Source of the DNA: Candidatus Gastranaerophilales bacterium | GTDB lineage: Bacteria; Cyanobacteriota; Vampirovibrionia; Gastranaerophilales; Gastranaerophilaceae | DNA length: 61,943 bases | Direction of reading: 5' to 3' | Assembly: GCA_910587175.1 (NCBI GenBank) | Contig: CAJULH010000005.1 | Coordinates: 1 to 61,943 of the forward strand | Shown: in pieces, positions 8,484 through 16,630 of the stretch | How the letters are laid out: each line of letters begins with the position of its first letter | How positions within the stretch are numbered: the stretch's first letter is position 1 | The notes under the pieces: model-generated | Database searches by the model: none | What the model was told of the DNA's origin: nothing | Seen by the model: only the letters and a program-made list of their open reading frames with translations | Translations under genes and position numbers: made by a program

Positions 8484-8813
8484 ATGGATTTTGATGATTT
8501 TTCAAGTGAAAAAGACAACACCCAAAAAATTATGCAGGACAGAGACAAAATTAAAAACCAGATGATAAAAAAGCTCTCCTCTCTAAAGTTTAATGAAAAT
8601 GAAATAAATGAAGTTTTAAATATCATTGATTTTGCGGAAGCAAAGATTGAAGCTGTAAAAGTAACATTAAACGGCACAAACATTAATACTGATGACCCGA
8701 CACCCGCAATGAAACTTGCTCTTGATGAAATCAGACTGCTGCAAACAAAAATGGCGGTTGATATCAGGGTAAAAATAAATGAAATTTTGGCATATAAAAA
8801 CAGGGCTAAGTAA
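8484..8813 (+). CDS. Small helical protein of unknown function
   Basis: 109 residues, hydrophilic, rich in Lys, Glu, Asn and Ile, predicted helical, with no signal peptide. It starts at an ATG behind AAAGGAAA, 12 bp after the radical SAM gene, so the two likely share a transcript. I recognise no family. It ends 11 bp from the convergent MATE gene. Confidence 0.7.
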   Translation: MDFDDFSSEKDNTQKIMQDRDKIKNQMIKKLSSLKFNENEINEVLNIIDFAEAKIEAVKVTLNGTNINTDDPTPAMKLALDEIRLLQTKMAVDIRVKINEILAYKNRAK

Positions 8814-8824
8814 ATACAGATTTC

Positions 8825-10177
8825 TTATTCAAAGGCACTGCTTTTTCTCCAGCGCCCGGATTTTAAATAAATGAGCGCTATAATTACGGAACAAAAAGAC
8901 GCTATAGGTGCTGCCACTCCTAAATTAAACAGAGATTTGCCGAATATTCCCGTAATTAAAAATGCCAATGGCACCCTGACCAAAAGTGTTGCGACAAGAT
9001 TATTTGCCATGGAAAATGCCGTATGACCGCACCCGTTAAAAAATGCATTTAAACAAAATGCAAACGGCACAATAACTAAATCAAAACTGAAAGATTTTAA
9101 ATAGGAAGCCCCCTGGGTTATGACATTTTTATCAGATGTGAAAATCCTTATTGCACTTTCAGGATTTATCTGCTGCCAGATAAAACACATCAAACCAAAA
9201 ATAACCGTGCAGCCGATTGCCGTATAAAGTGTGTATTTTGCCCTTAGGCGTTTTTTAGCTCCTATATTCTGAGCCACAATGGGAGTAAGCGCCATAGCAA
9301 ACGAAAACGCCGGAAGCATGGTAAAACCATTCAGCCTGTTTGCAGTACCATAGCCTGCAGAGGCATCAACTCCCATAGAATTTGCAAGCGAAAGAAGAAT
9401 TATAAAAGACATCTGTACCATTGCATCCTGAAAGGAAAGCGGCAGACCAAGCTTTATTACATCCCTTATTTTATCAAAGTAAAATTTTATCTTTCTGAAT
9501 CTGAATTCAAATGTAAATTTATTCATTCTGACATACAAAACCATGGTTGAAGCACAGATAAACTGGGCAATAATTGTAGCATATGCAGCACCCTTTACCC
9601 CAAGATTTAAATATCCTATAAAAAATAAATCCAGAATAATGTTTATAAAACATCCCAAAGATATAAAAAGCATTGGTGCGTGTGAATTTCCTACTCCCCT
9701 TAAAACAGATGCCAGGGCATTGAATATAAATATTAAAACTATGCCAAAAGAACATATTGCAACATAATCTACAGCACCCTGATACGCCTCTTTTGGTGTT
9801 TGCATAAGGCTTATTAAATTTGGCGCAAAGAAAAACATCAAAAAGAAAACAATAAATGAAAGAGATATAAAAAACAGAAACACGGTTCCGACTGTTTTTT
9901 GAATCTCGTCATGCCGGTTTGCGCCGTAAGCATGCCCTATTAAAACCGTGGTTCCTGTCGTAAGACCTATTATAAAAGACATCACCATAAACATAACCTG
10001 TGCACCTATTGCAACAGACGATATCGCTGCACTTTCTTTTGTAAAGTGCCCGATAATTATCAAATCGCAGGCACCGTAAAGAGCCTGAAGAAAGTTCGCT
10101 ATCACAAAGGGGAGTGCAAACAATATCAGGTTTTTAAATATGCTGCCTTCGGTTAGGTTTTGCTCTTTTTGGAACAT
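8825..10177 (-). CDS. MATE family multidrug/organic cation efflux pump
   Basis: 450 residues with about 12 membrane helices and the MATE layout of two related halves: the N-terminal half has FALPFVIANFLQALYGACDLIIIGHF, and the second half starts with LGLPLSFQDAMVQMSF. MATE pumps export cationic drugs or metabolites against a sodium or proton gradient. Length is normal and no frame damage is seen. No Shine-Dalgarno; TAATAT ends 6 bases before the ATG, a weaker case of the leaderless arrangement found elsewhere in the window. Confidence 0.92.
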   Translation of the reverse strand: MFQKEQNLTEGSIFKNLILFALPFVIANFLQALYGACDLIIIGHFTKESAAISSVAIGAQVMFMVMSFIIGLTTGTTVLIGHAYGANRHDEIQKTVGTVFLFFISLSFIVFFLMFFFAPNLISLMQTPKEAYQGAVDYVAICSFGIVLIFIFNALASVLRGVGNSHAPMLFISLGCFINIILDLFFIGYLNLGVKGAAYATIIAQFICASTMVLYVRMNKFTFEFRFRKIKFYFDKIRDVIKLGLPLSFQDAMVQMSFIILLSLANSMGVDASAGYGTANRLNGFTMLPAFSFAMALTPIVAQNIGAKKRLRAKYTLYTAIGCTVIFGLMCFIWQQINPESAIRIFTSDKNVITQGASYLKSFSFDLVIVPFAFCLNAFFNGCGHTAFSMANNLVATLLVRVPLAFLITGIFGKSLFNLGVAAPIASFCSVIIALIYLKSGRWRKSSAFE

Positions 10178-10255
10178 ATTTCAATATTAAAAGAAACAAA
10201 ATTTTTTAACCATAACTATAAAAGGCTATATTGATTATGAGGGTCATACAAAAAA

Positions 10256-10561
10256 TTATTTCAAAGGGAAAATAATAACATGTTTTCTTTCTATCTCTTT
10301 TTGAAAACTTTCAGGCAATTTATTAAATTCAAAAATGTCAATCAAAAAAGGAATGTTGCTTTCATTAAGAAATTTTCTTAATTTTATAATATCTTTTGTA
10401 TTTTCCCCAAATGTTTTTACGGCAAGATCCAAATCGCTGCCACTGTGTGCATCGCCTTCTACCCTGCTTCCGTATGCCCAAATTTCAGCTTTCGGACAAT
10501 AATTTTCAAAAACAGAAAGTAGTTCTTTTAAATATTTTTCTTTAATAAAAAGTTTGTCCAT
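10256..10561 (-). CDS. mntA: MntA-type antitoxin, minimal nucleotidyltransferase
   Basis: 101 residues with the signature GSX10DXD: G31, S32, D43, D45 (GSRVEGDAHSGSDLD), and a third acidic residue in FLIDIFEF. This is the minimal nucleotidyltransferase family. In the studied HepT-MntA systems MntA transfers AMP to the Tyr of the partner's RX4HXY motif and silences it. The gene overlaps the upstream hepT by 20 bp, the usual two-gene arrangement, so translation is probably coupled. Confidence 0.85.
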   Translation of the reverse strand: MDKLFIKEKYLKELLSVFENYCPKAEIWAYGSRVEGDAHSGSDLDLAVKTFGENTKDIIKLRKFLNESNIPFLIDIFEFNKLPESFQKEIERKHVIIFPLK

Positions 10562-10973
10562 TTTTTTCTATGGTTTCTTTTAAATTCTTTGAATCTCTAA
10601 TAAAATCTTCAATAAATGTAAGAGTCTCTTCAGCAAAGGCTCTACCGTAATTATGCGCTGTATTGTTTCTGTTATCCCGATATTTCATCCATCTTTCGGT
10701 CTCATCTTCATTTATCAGGGAATATTTAAAGGCATGCCTGAATACGTCTTTAAAAGAAAGTGTGTCAGCGGCTTTTTTGCTTGAAAAGTACGGACCAATC
10801 ACTTTTTTTAAAAGCTTTCCGCATTGTTCAAGCGTCATTTCAAACCCTTTTACAAGAGAATTTCTGTACATTTCATAATCAACCGTTCCCTCTTCGGTTT
10901 CTTTAATCATTGAGTATGATTTTTCAAGGGTTTCAATGCATTTTTCCAAATATTCAATGTTTATATTATCCAT
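10542..10973 (-). CDS. hepT: HepT-type HEPN toxin (HI0074 family)
   Basis: 143 residues, all-helical. The HEPN RNase motif RX4HXY is complete: R102, H107, Y109 in RNNTAHNY. HEPN toxins of this kind cut RNA when not AMPylated. The older family name is nucleotidyltransferase substrate-binding protein, HI0074 type. It comes first in the pair, with mntA overlapping its end. An extended -10 (TGATACTAT on the minus strand, 10980-10988) lies 6 bases before the ATG and no Shine-Dalgarno is seen. The preceding GH13 gene ends only 32 bp upstream, so read-through is also possible. Confidence 0.85.
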   Translation of the reverse strand: MDNINIEYLEKCIETLEKSYSMIKETEEGTVDYEMYRNSLVKGFEMTLEQCGKLLKKVIGPYFSSKKAADTLSFKDVFRHAFKYSLINEDETERWMKYRDNRNNTAHNYGRAFAEETLTFIEDFIRDSKNLKETIEKNGQTFY

Positions 10974-10979
10974 TGTTCT

Positions 10980-11007
10980 ATAGTATCACAAATCGCAGTT
11001 GTGTCCT
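10980..11007 (-). promoter_or_regulatory. Promoter for hepT-mntA, leaderless placement
   Basis: On the minus strand: AGGACA (11002-11007), 16-bp spacer, extended -10 TGATACTAT (10980-10988), then 6 bases to the hepT ATG. The -35 overlaps the stop codon of the GH13 gene. Confidence 0.4.
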
Positions 11008-13474
11008 ACCCTACCCTTTTAAAATAGACTGTTGAATGCTCTTTAAGCCGTATAGGCACTTTATCTTCTTCTGCACCGTTTAGACCAAAACCTTCTATAA
11101 TTTCTCCTTCGTTTGAAAATTTGCCGCTTCCGCCATATTTTATATCGTCAGTATTGAGCACCTCAACCCATTTACCTTCCGGAAAGTTAATATTGTACGC
11201 ATTGTTTATGGCTGTTGGGTAGCTTTCGTTTTTAAAGTTTGAAATGATAAAAAATTCATTTTGGGATTCTTCATCCTTTATGTGCAGCCCCATTGTATTG
11301 TCATAAATTAAAGCATCCCTTGAACCATCTTCGTTTAAAACAAGCCAGCCTTTTGTAAGGGCAGGATTTTCCCTGTTTAATTTATTCAAATCACGGGTTA
11401 AATCCATATGTTTTGACATAAACTCTGTCGCACTGTCAGAATATTCAATATTCCCGAAAATTGAGGCATGAAATGCAGCCCTGCCTGTATCATACCCTTT
11501 TTCTATTTCCAATTTAGGTTCATTTTTGTGGCTTTCAAACTGTCTGAAAAATCTAAACGGAGTAAGCTCAATGTTTTCATCCCCCTGAAATACCATTTTT
11601 GGTCCGGGAATTGCAAATGTCAAAGCTTCTGTCATACGTACTTGTGCTGCGCTGTTTTTGAATGCCGTACAAAGCCTTTTATATGTGATGTGTGCATTTT
11701 GTTTAATTCCCAAATCTTTTAAAATATCTTCGTAAAATTTATCGTATGGCTGATATTTGTATTTATCCAATTTTCCTTCTGCAAGCATTATACATAAAGA
11801 TTCTGCTACACTTTGCGCTTTTTGACATGTTATATCATTTTTGGCTTTTTGAAGCGGAACTTCTTTTAATTTGGCATATTCATAGACTCTGTTCAAATCT
11901 TTTGAATTTAAAATAACATTTGAATTCAAATTAAGTTTGGGTACCAAATATTTCACAACCCGCCTTGTGCCGTCCATATTTCCGGTTTCATCGTGGCTTG
12001 TTGTATATTTTACAGCATTTTGGGAATGATAAATCGCATTTACAAGTTCTGCTATATCTTTTCCTGAATATACTGTTTTATCAAGGGCATGATGATATGG
12101 AAAATCCCACTCGGCATCATAACCAAGGTTTGAGAGCATCTTCTTTGAAACGCCGCCTTTAATGTTACGAACTGCAGAATCAATTGAATCTATGTAATCA
12201 CAATGTTCATCCTCGCTTTTGCCTTCACAATGTTCATAATCTAAAAGCGGACTTACAATTCTTTTATCATGAAGCTCGTTTTCATCAATCCAATAGTCAT
12301 ATCCGTTTGTATTGGTATGATTTCTTGCATCTTCCGCAATTAAAAATGCATCCGGAAAATGGTAGTTTATTTCCGCAGCAATTTCTTTCATCGCATAATC
12401 TGATTCCATAAACCTTGTCATATCAAGACGAAGTCCGTCTACTTTGTAATTATCAATCCAGTTTAAACCTGCATTTACAATGTAATCGCGTACGTATCTT
12501 GAATTTTCACCTTCGAAATTAAACGCTTCACCAAAATCGTTCTTGCCTTTTACATAGGGACCAGTCTCCTTTAACCGGGCACCGTCTGCCCCGAGATGGT
12601 TTGGAACATAATCCATAACTACATTCAATTCAAGCCCATGGGCATAGTCTATAAGTTCTTTCAGCTTGTCTGGTCCGCCTCTGTGCTCAGGCGGGGCAAA
12701 TTTATCTACCCCGTCATATCCCCAGTTAAAATAAAATGTATTTTCATTCGGCATTAGCTCGATTGTGTTAAAACCGGCTTTTTTAATTTCTTTAAGCTTT
12801 TCTTTTGCAGCATCATAAGTGCCCTCTTTTGTCAGAGTGTCAATATGCATTTCATAAATACTTGCTTCTCTTATGCTTTTTTGTTCGCCCTGAGGCTTTC
12901 TTGTAATTCTTTCCCCGCTTGCTTTCCAAACTTCATTATTTTTCCATTCAAACTCAGAATGGTCATAGAGAATTGAATAATTTAAAAAATCTTTGCTTTT
13001 TTTGTTTCCCTGCCTCATTGCATAGGGGTCTTTTACTTCCACTGTTGTGCCATCTGATTTTTTTATCAAAAACGAATATCTGTCTCCCACTTTTGCTTCG
13101 TTTGGAGATAATTTTTCGGCACTTTGGAAAACACCATTGCCCATATTTTCCAGAGCATATGTTTTGAATTCATCAGGGTTTTTAGCATCAAAAATCTTAA
13201 CATCTACACTTTTTGCATCAGGAAAGGTAAATATTTTAAAGGAAACTTCTTTTGTATTAGGGTCAATCGCTCCGCCCCAGCTTCTATGTTCTTTAAGTCT
13301 TCTTTTAAAAGATATATTTTGCTGCTGCAAATTATACAAATTTGCAGCAGGTTTTATAAAACCTGACCCGGTCTGAAAAGGATTTTGGGTTACAAGATTG
13401 CGAGAAACCCTCTGAGGCATATATCGAACAGAATTTTGTCCAAAATACGCACCATTAATGCTGCTTATCTGCAT
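11006..13474 (-). CDS. GH13 alpha-glucan enzyme (branching enzyme or trehalohydrolase-like)
   Basis: 822 residues. After a ~65-residue unusual N-terminus ending in QQNISFKRR comes a CBM48-like domain (HRSWGGAID to DPYAMRQG). The (beta/alpha)8 barrel has all four GH13 regions: I MDYVPNHLG, II VDGLRLDMTRF (nucleophile Asp near 350), III FLIAEDARN (acid/base Glu), IV TTSHDETGN. Region III and GDENIELTPFRFF resemble malto-oligosyltrehalose trehalohydrolase (TreZ), while SHDE and the CBM48 also fit a glycogen branching enzyme. Both act on alpha-1,4-glucans. No treY, glgA or glgC is in the window. I am sure of GH13, not of the exact reaction. AAAGGGA precedes the ATG. Confidence 0.8.
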   Translation of the reverse strand: MQISSINGAYFGQNSVRYMPQRVSRNLVTQNPFQTGSGFIKPAANLYNLQQQNISFKRRLKEHRSWGGAIDPNTKEVSFKIFTFPDAKSVDVKIFDAKNPDEFKTYALENMGNGVFQSAEKLSPNEAKVGDRYSFLIKKSDGTTVEVKDPYAMRQGNKKSKDFLNYSILYDHSEFEWKNNEVWKASGERITRKPQGEQKSIREASIYEMHIDTLTKEGTYDAAKEKLKEIKKAGFNTIELMPNENTFYFNWGYDGVDKFAPPEHRGGPDKLKELIDYAHGLELNVVMDYVPNHLGADGARLKETGPYVKGKNDFGEAFNFEGENSRYVRDYIVNAGLNWIDNYKVDGLRLDMTRFMESDYAMKEIAAEINYHFPDAFLIAEDARNHTNTNGYDYWIDENELHDKRIVSPLLDYEHCEGKSEDEHCDYIDSIDSAVRNIKGGVSKKMLSNLGYDAEWDFPYHHALDKTVYSGKDIAELVNAIYHSQNAVKYTTSHDETGNMDGTRRVVKYLVPKLNLNSNVILNSKDLNRVYEYAKLKEVPLQKAKNDITCQKAQSVAESLCIMLAEGKLDKYKYQPYDKFYEDILKDLGIKQNAHITYKRLCTAFKNSAAQVRMTEALTFAIPGPKMVFQGDENIELTPFRFFRQFESHKNEPKLEIEKGYDTGRAAFHASIFGNIEYSDSATEFMSKHMDLTRDLNKLNRENPALTKGWLVLNEDGSRDALIYDNTMGLHIKDEESQNEFFIISNFKNESYPTAINNAYNINFPEGKWVEVLNTDDIKYGGSGKFSNEGEIIEGFGLNGAEEDKVPIRLKEHSTVYFKRVG

Positions 13475-13514
13475 ATGGAAACTTTCCCTTTAAATTTTTA
13501 TCAACACAAATACT

Positions 13515-13554
13515 CTAATATTATGATATTAGCTGGATTTCAGACGTATTGCAA
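13515..13554 (-). promoter_or_regulatory. Promoter of the GH13 gene with palindrome over the -10
   Basis: Minus strand: TTGCAA (13549-13554), 17-bp spacer, TAATAT (13526-13531). A perfect 7-bp inverted repeat CTAATAT-TATG-ATATTAG spans 13515-13532, covering the -10 and the likely start site, an operator-like position. Confidence 0.5.
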
Positions 13555-13616
13555 GAAGTTTACAAAAATTTATTTAAAATCTGTTTGAAACGATGGTGAA
13601 GAACGCATAGCCTGTA

Positions 13617-14252
13617 TTATTGGTTTCTTTGCCAAAATTTCCATTTCGGCACATCATCATAATAAAACTTTAAAAGAAGTAAATCACCTTTTTCAACGTG
13701 CGCTTCCTCCCCTTCTTCAAGGTATACAAGGGGGGAATTTTCATACACATTTTTAACACCTGATTTTAACCGGTTTTCGCCATCTTCGGGACTAATTACT
13801 CCCTTGCCGAAATAATAAAACTGACCTATCCCTTTTACAAAGTGCCCGGCAACAGCAAGCCCGGCGCCAACTGCTGACTTTTTGGCATCAAACGGTTTAT
13901 AGCCTAAAACCTTGGCACTCCAGGAAGGTTCATCCACGTTTTTTGTTTCTCCCGTGGAGGGAATAGTATAAGAAACAGGCTCAATTATTAAATATCCGTT
14001 CCTTTTACCCCTTTTAGGGTCAACTGCCTTTGTCACCTTTGCCGTAAGTATGCTTCCTTCTTCAAGTTTTATGCCATTTTCAAACTGATTTTCTTTCAAA
14101 ACCTTTAGGGAAACACTTTGTGCTTCATTTTCAAAAGAAAATTTACACAAACTTTCAACCACGGTTTTATTTGAAATGTCGTCAAAAGCATATGCCGGAC
14201 ATAAAATCAATGTACAAAATAAAAATAAACCAAGTAAAATAATTCTTTTCAT
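13617..14252 (-). CDS. Secreted protein of unknown function (paralogue of the gene at 52546)
   Basis: 211 residues from the ATG at 14252, which opens directly into a signal peptide (MKRIILLGLFLFCTLILCPAYAF). A longer TTG reading is possible but would bury the signal. The mature protein has a beta-rich part (LKVLKENQFENGIKLEEGSILTAKV), a Gly/Ala hydrophobic stretch (SAVGAGLAVAGHFVKG) and a closing LEEGEEAHVEKGDLLLLKF. The protein at 52546-53241 has the same order: signal, beta segment with LPKGTI, Gly-rich stretch, final GQKFDILLLE. I know no named family. A promoter with leaderless spacing supports this start. Confidence 0.7.
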   Translation of the reverse strand: MKRIILLGLFLFCTLILCPAYAFDDISNKTVVESLCKFSFENEAQSVSLKVLKENQFENGIKLEEGSILTAKVTKAVDPKRGKRNGYLIIEPVSYTIPSTGETKNVDEPSWSAKVLGYKPFDAKKSAVGAGLAVAGHFVKGIGQFYYFGKGVISPEDGENRLKSGVKNVYENSPLVYLEEGEEAHVEKGDLLLLKFYYDDVPKWKFWQRNQ

Positions 14253-14259
14253 ATGTCTG

Positions 14260-14288
14260 ATTGTATCATTTTTGCATAATTTGTGCAA
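14260..14288 (-). promoter_or_regulatory. Promoter with leaderless spacing for the secreted protein gene
   Basis: Minus strand: TTGCAC (14283-14288), 17-bp spacer ending in TGA, TACAAT (14260-14265), then 7 bases to the ATG at 14252. No ribosome site is present, so this decides the start. Confidence 0.5.
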
Positions 14289-14403
14289 AATTCTATTGCT
14301 CAATTAAATGACATTTTCAAATAATATTTCAGCAGGTATAATGATAAAATAAATATTAAATACAATTTACGAAGCAGAATATAGACAACAAAAAGGAAAA
14401 AAT

Positions 14404-14952
14404 ATGTTAAAAACGATGGATAGCCTGGTTTTGATTATAGATATACAGGAAAAACTTATGTCAGCATTAAACCACGGCATAAAGGAACAAATACTGATTA
14501 AGGCGCCAAAATTAGTACAGGCAGCAAAAATTCTGGGTGTAAATACACTTGTGACAGAACAATATCCAAAAGGACTCGGCTCAACAATTGAAGAAATCAA
14601 AAGAGAATTGCCTGAAAACTGCATTCCTACAGAAAAAACAGATTTCTGCGCGCTGATGGAACCAGGCTATACAGAAAAAATAAAATCTTTAGGCAAAAAA
14701 CAGGTGATAATATGCGGAATTGAAGCACATATTTGTGTATATCAAACTGCCGTAAAGCTTCTTGAAGAGGGGTATGAAGTATTTGTATTAAAAGACTTAT
14801 GTGCAAGCAGAAACAAGGTAGAGTTTGAGTGTGCAATGGATTTATTGAGCACCCTTGGTGCAAAGATTACCTGCCTTGAAATTGTGCTTTTTGAGTGGTT
14901 AAAAACAGCGAAAAACCCGAATTTTAAAGAAATTCAGGCACTGATAAAATAG
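14404..14952 (+). CDS. Isochorismatase-family hydrolase
   Basis: 182 residues of the isochorismatase-like (cysteine hydrolase) family, which includes nicotinamidases and amidohydrolases. The catalytic triad can be placed: Asp in LIIDIQEKL (residues ~8-16), Lys in EQYPKGLG, Cys in ICGIEAHICVYQTA. The short form with GIEAHICV resembles hydrolases of unknown substrate (YcaC-like). It starts behind AAAAGGA; TATAAT at about 14337-14342 is a likely -10. A strong hairpin follows the stop. Confidence 0.88.
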   Translation: MLKTMDSLVLIIDIQEKLMSALNHGIKEQILIKAPKLVQAAKILGVNTLVTEQYPKGLGSTIEEIKRELPENCIPTEKTDFCALMEPGYTEKIKSLGKKQVIICGIEAHICVYQTAVKLLEEGYEVFVLKDLCASRNKVEFECAMDLLSTLGAKITCLEIVLFEWLKTAKNPNFKEIQALIK

Positions 14953-14966
14953 TTTATGAAAATCAT

Positions 14967-14997
14967 TAAGGGCTGTATCTTGTATTTACAGCCCTTA
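14967..14997. terminator. Hairpin terminator between convergent genes
   Basis: TAAGGGCTGTA (14967-14977) pairs perfectly with TACAGCCCTTA (14987-14997), an 11-bp stem with a 9-base loop, between the stops of the isochorismatase gene and the dnaB-side microprotein. The U-tracts on both sides are short. Confidence 0.6.
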
Positions 14998-15001
14998 GAT
15001 A

Positions 15002-15100
15002 TTAATGATTATTTTTTCTGTTTTTAATCGCCTGGTAAACCCCGCCTATTACAGCACCTATAAGAGCACCGGCAATTGCCATAGTAATATAGTTCATCAT
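15002..15100 (-). CDS. 32-residue Gly-rich membrane microprotein, coupled to dnaB
   Basis: ATG at 15098-15100, stop TAA at 15002-15004. The product is a single hydrophobic helix with glycine spacing (AIAGALIGAVIGGVYQ) and a basic tail (KNRKNNH). GAGGAG sits 7 bases before the ATG and overlaps the dnaB stop codon, so translation is probably coupled to dnaB. It resembles small Gly-zipper membrane peptides; some type I toxins look like this but no antisense RNA was identified. Function unknown. The strong ribosome site and in-operon position argue that it is real. Confidence 0.65.
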   Translation of the reverse strand: MMNYITMAIAGALIGAVIGGVYQAIKNRKNNH

Positions 15101-15111
15101 AAGCTTACTCC

Positions 15112-16476
15112 TCAATCTTCCTGTCTTTTAATAGGGTTTTTAAACCTCGTTGTAGACCCCTGGAAAAGAAGGTCAAACTTTCCTGTCGGACCGTTTCTTT
15201 GTTTTGCAACAATAATTCTTGCCTTATTTTTCACTTCAGGATTTTCTTTATCATAATATTCTTCTCTGTATATAAACATTACAACATCCGCATCCTGCTC
15301 AATTGCACCGGATTCACGAAGGTCTGAGAGCATAGGCTCCTTATCGCCCCTTTCTTCCACCTTACGTGAAAGCTGGGAGAGCGCTATAATCGGAACATTT
15401 AATTCTCTTGCAAGAGATTTCAGCCCCCTTGAAATTGATGAAATCTGTTGGGTTCTGTCTTGGGAGCTTCTGTCTTCAATTAATTGCAAATAGTCAATTA
15501 TAATAAGCCCCAAATCCGGATAATTCATCTTTAATCTGCGGCATTTTGCACGGATATCAGAAACGCTCACCCCTGCTGTATCATCTATTAAAAGAGGGGC
15601 AAGATGTAAATCATTCAAAATTGCTGAAATTTTTTGCCATTCGGCAGGGTTTAAATCTCCGGTTCTTGCCCTTTGCGCATCAATTTCAGCCTCTGCACAA
15701 AGAACCCTCTGGGTAAGCTGAATCTTTGACATTTCAAGAGAAAATATAGCAACAGGAACCTTTGACCTTATTGCAACATTTTGCGCAATATTCAAAGCAA
15801 AAGCCGTCTTTCCCATTGAAGGACGTGCTGCAAGGATTAACAAATCTGATTTTTGAAATCCTGCGGTTAAGGTATCAAGTTCATAAAATCCGCTTGGAAC
15901 ACCAGTATATGTTCCTCTGTTTGAGCATCTGTATTCAAGCTGTTCCATGGTTTCATATAATAAACTGCTCAGAGCTTCCATCTGCTGGGAATTTTTCTGC
16001 TGGGAAATCTCAAAAATGAGCTTTTCTGCCGCCTCAAGAGAAATCTTTGATTCCGGATTTTTAAAAGTTTCTTCAATAATCGTGCTGCCAGCTGCAATAA
16101 GCTGCCTTTTGGTGGCATTTTCTTTTATTATATTTGCATAATATTCAACGTTTGATGTCAGCATAGTATCAATCATCAAATCATTCAAATATTCCCTGCC
16201 GCCAATACTTTCAAGCTGTCCTTTTGCATTAAAATATTCGCCGATAGAAAGCGCATCTACGGGTTTATTTTGATTGTAGAGCGTAAACATGGCATCATAA
16301 ATCAGACGGTTTTTAGGGTTATAAAAACTTTCCGGGGTAAGAATTTCAACTACTCTGTTCAAAACATCATTAGAATTTATTAAAATGGCGCCTAAAACTG
16401 ACTCTTCTGCCTCTAAATTATGCGGCGGAAGCTTTTTAGATAAGCTTTTCTTTCCGGCATCAAGTTCCACTACCAT
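15112..16476 (-). CDS. dnaB: Replicative DNA helicase DnaB
   Basis: 454 residues from the ATG at 16476; GGGAGGA lies 12 bases upstream, and a longer reading adds 32 residues lacking in the family. The N-terminal domain starts at LPPHNLEAEESVLGAIL; the RecA-like motor has Walker A in ARPSMGKTAF (near residue 220), Walker B as LIIIDYLQLI, and the C-terminal HxGP-type loop AKQRNGPTGKFDL. DnaB unwinds DNA ahead of the replisome as a hexamer. Length is typical (~450) and no intein interrupts the ATPase domain. Confidence 0.97.
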   Translation of the reverse strand: MVVELDAGKKSLSKKLPPHNLEAEESVLGAILINSNDVLNRVVEILTPESFYNPKNRLIYDAMFTLYNQNKPVDALSIGEYFNAKGQLESIGGREYLNDLMIDTMLTSNVEYYANIIKENATKRQLIAAGSTIIEETFKNPESKISLEAAEKLIFEISQQKNSQQMEALSSLLYETMEQLEYRCSNRGTYTGVPSGFYELDTLTAGFQKSDLLILAARPSMGKTAFALNIAQNVAIRSKVPVAIFSLEMSKIQLTQRVLCAEAEIDAQRARTGDLNPAEWQKISAILNDLHLAPLLIDDTAGVSVSDIRAKCRRLKMNYPDLGLIIIDYLQLIEDRSSQDRTQQISSISRGLKSLARELNVPIIALSQLSRKVEERGDKEPMLSDLRESGAIEQDADVVMFIYREEYYDKENPEVKNKARIIVAKQRNGPTGKFDLLFQGSTTRFKNPIKRQED

Positions 16477-16572
16477 ATTTTTAAAAATTCCTCCCGCTTT
16501 CAAAAAATTATAAAATAAACTTTCATGACTTGCAAATGAATGAGAATTTTTACCAGAAATATGCAATAACAT

Positions 16573-16601
16573 AAGACCCGCAAATAATAACTGCGGGTCT
16601 T
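16573..16601. terminator. Hairpin between the radical SAM gene and dnaB
   Basis: AAGACCCGCA (16573-16582) pairs with TGCGGGTCTT (16592-16601). It lies downstream of the leftward radical SAM gene, ahead of dnaB; the U-tract is weak, so terminator or processing hairpin. Confidence 0.5.
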
Positions 16602-16630
16602 AATCAAAATTTGCATTTTAAAGTATAAAG

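Noticed and set aside
10256..10973. Reading the HepT-MntA pair as plain housekeeping nucleotidyltransferase plus substrate-binding protein
   Set aside because: The exact RX4HXY and GSX10DXD motifs with overlapping genes fit the toxin-antitoxin system better; the old name reflects an earlier annotation.
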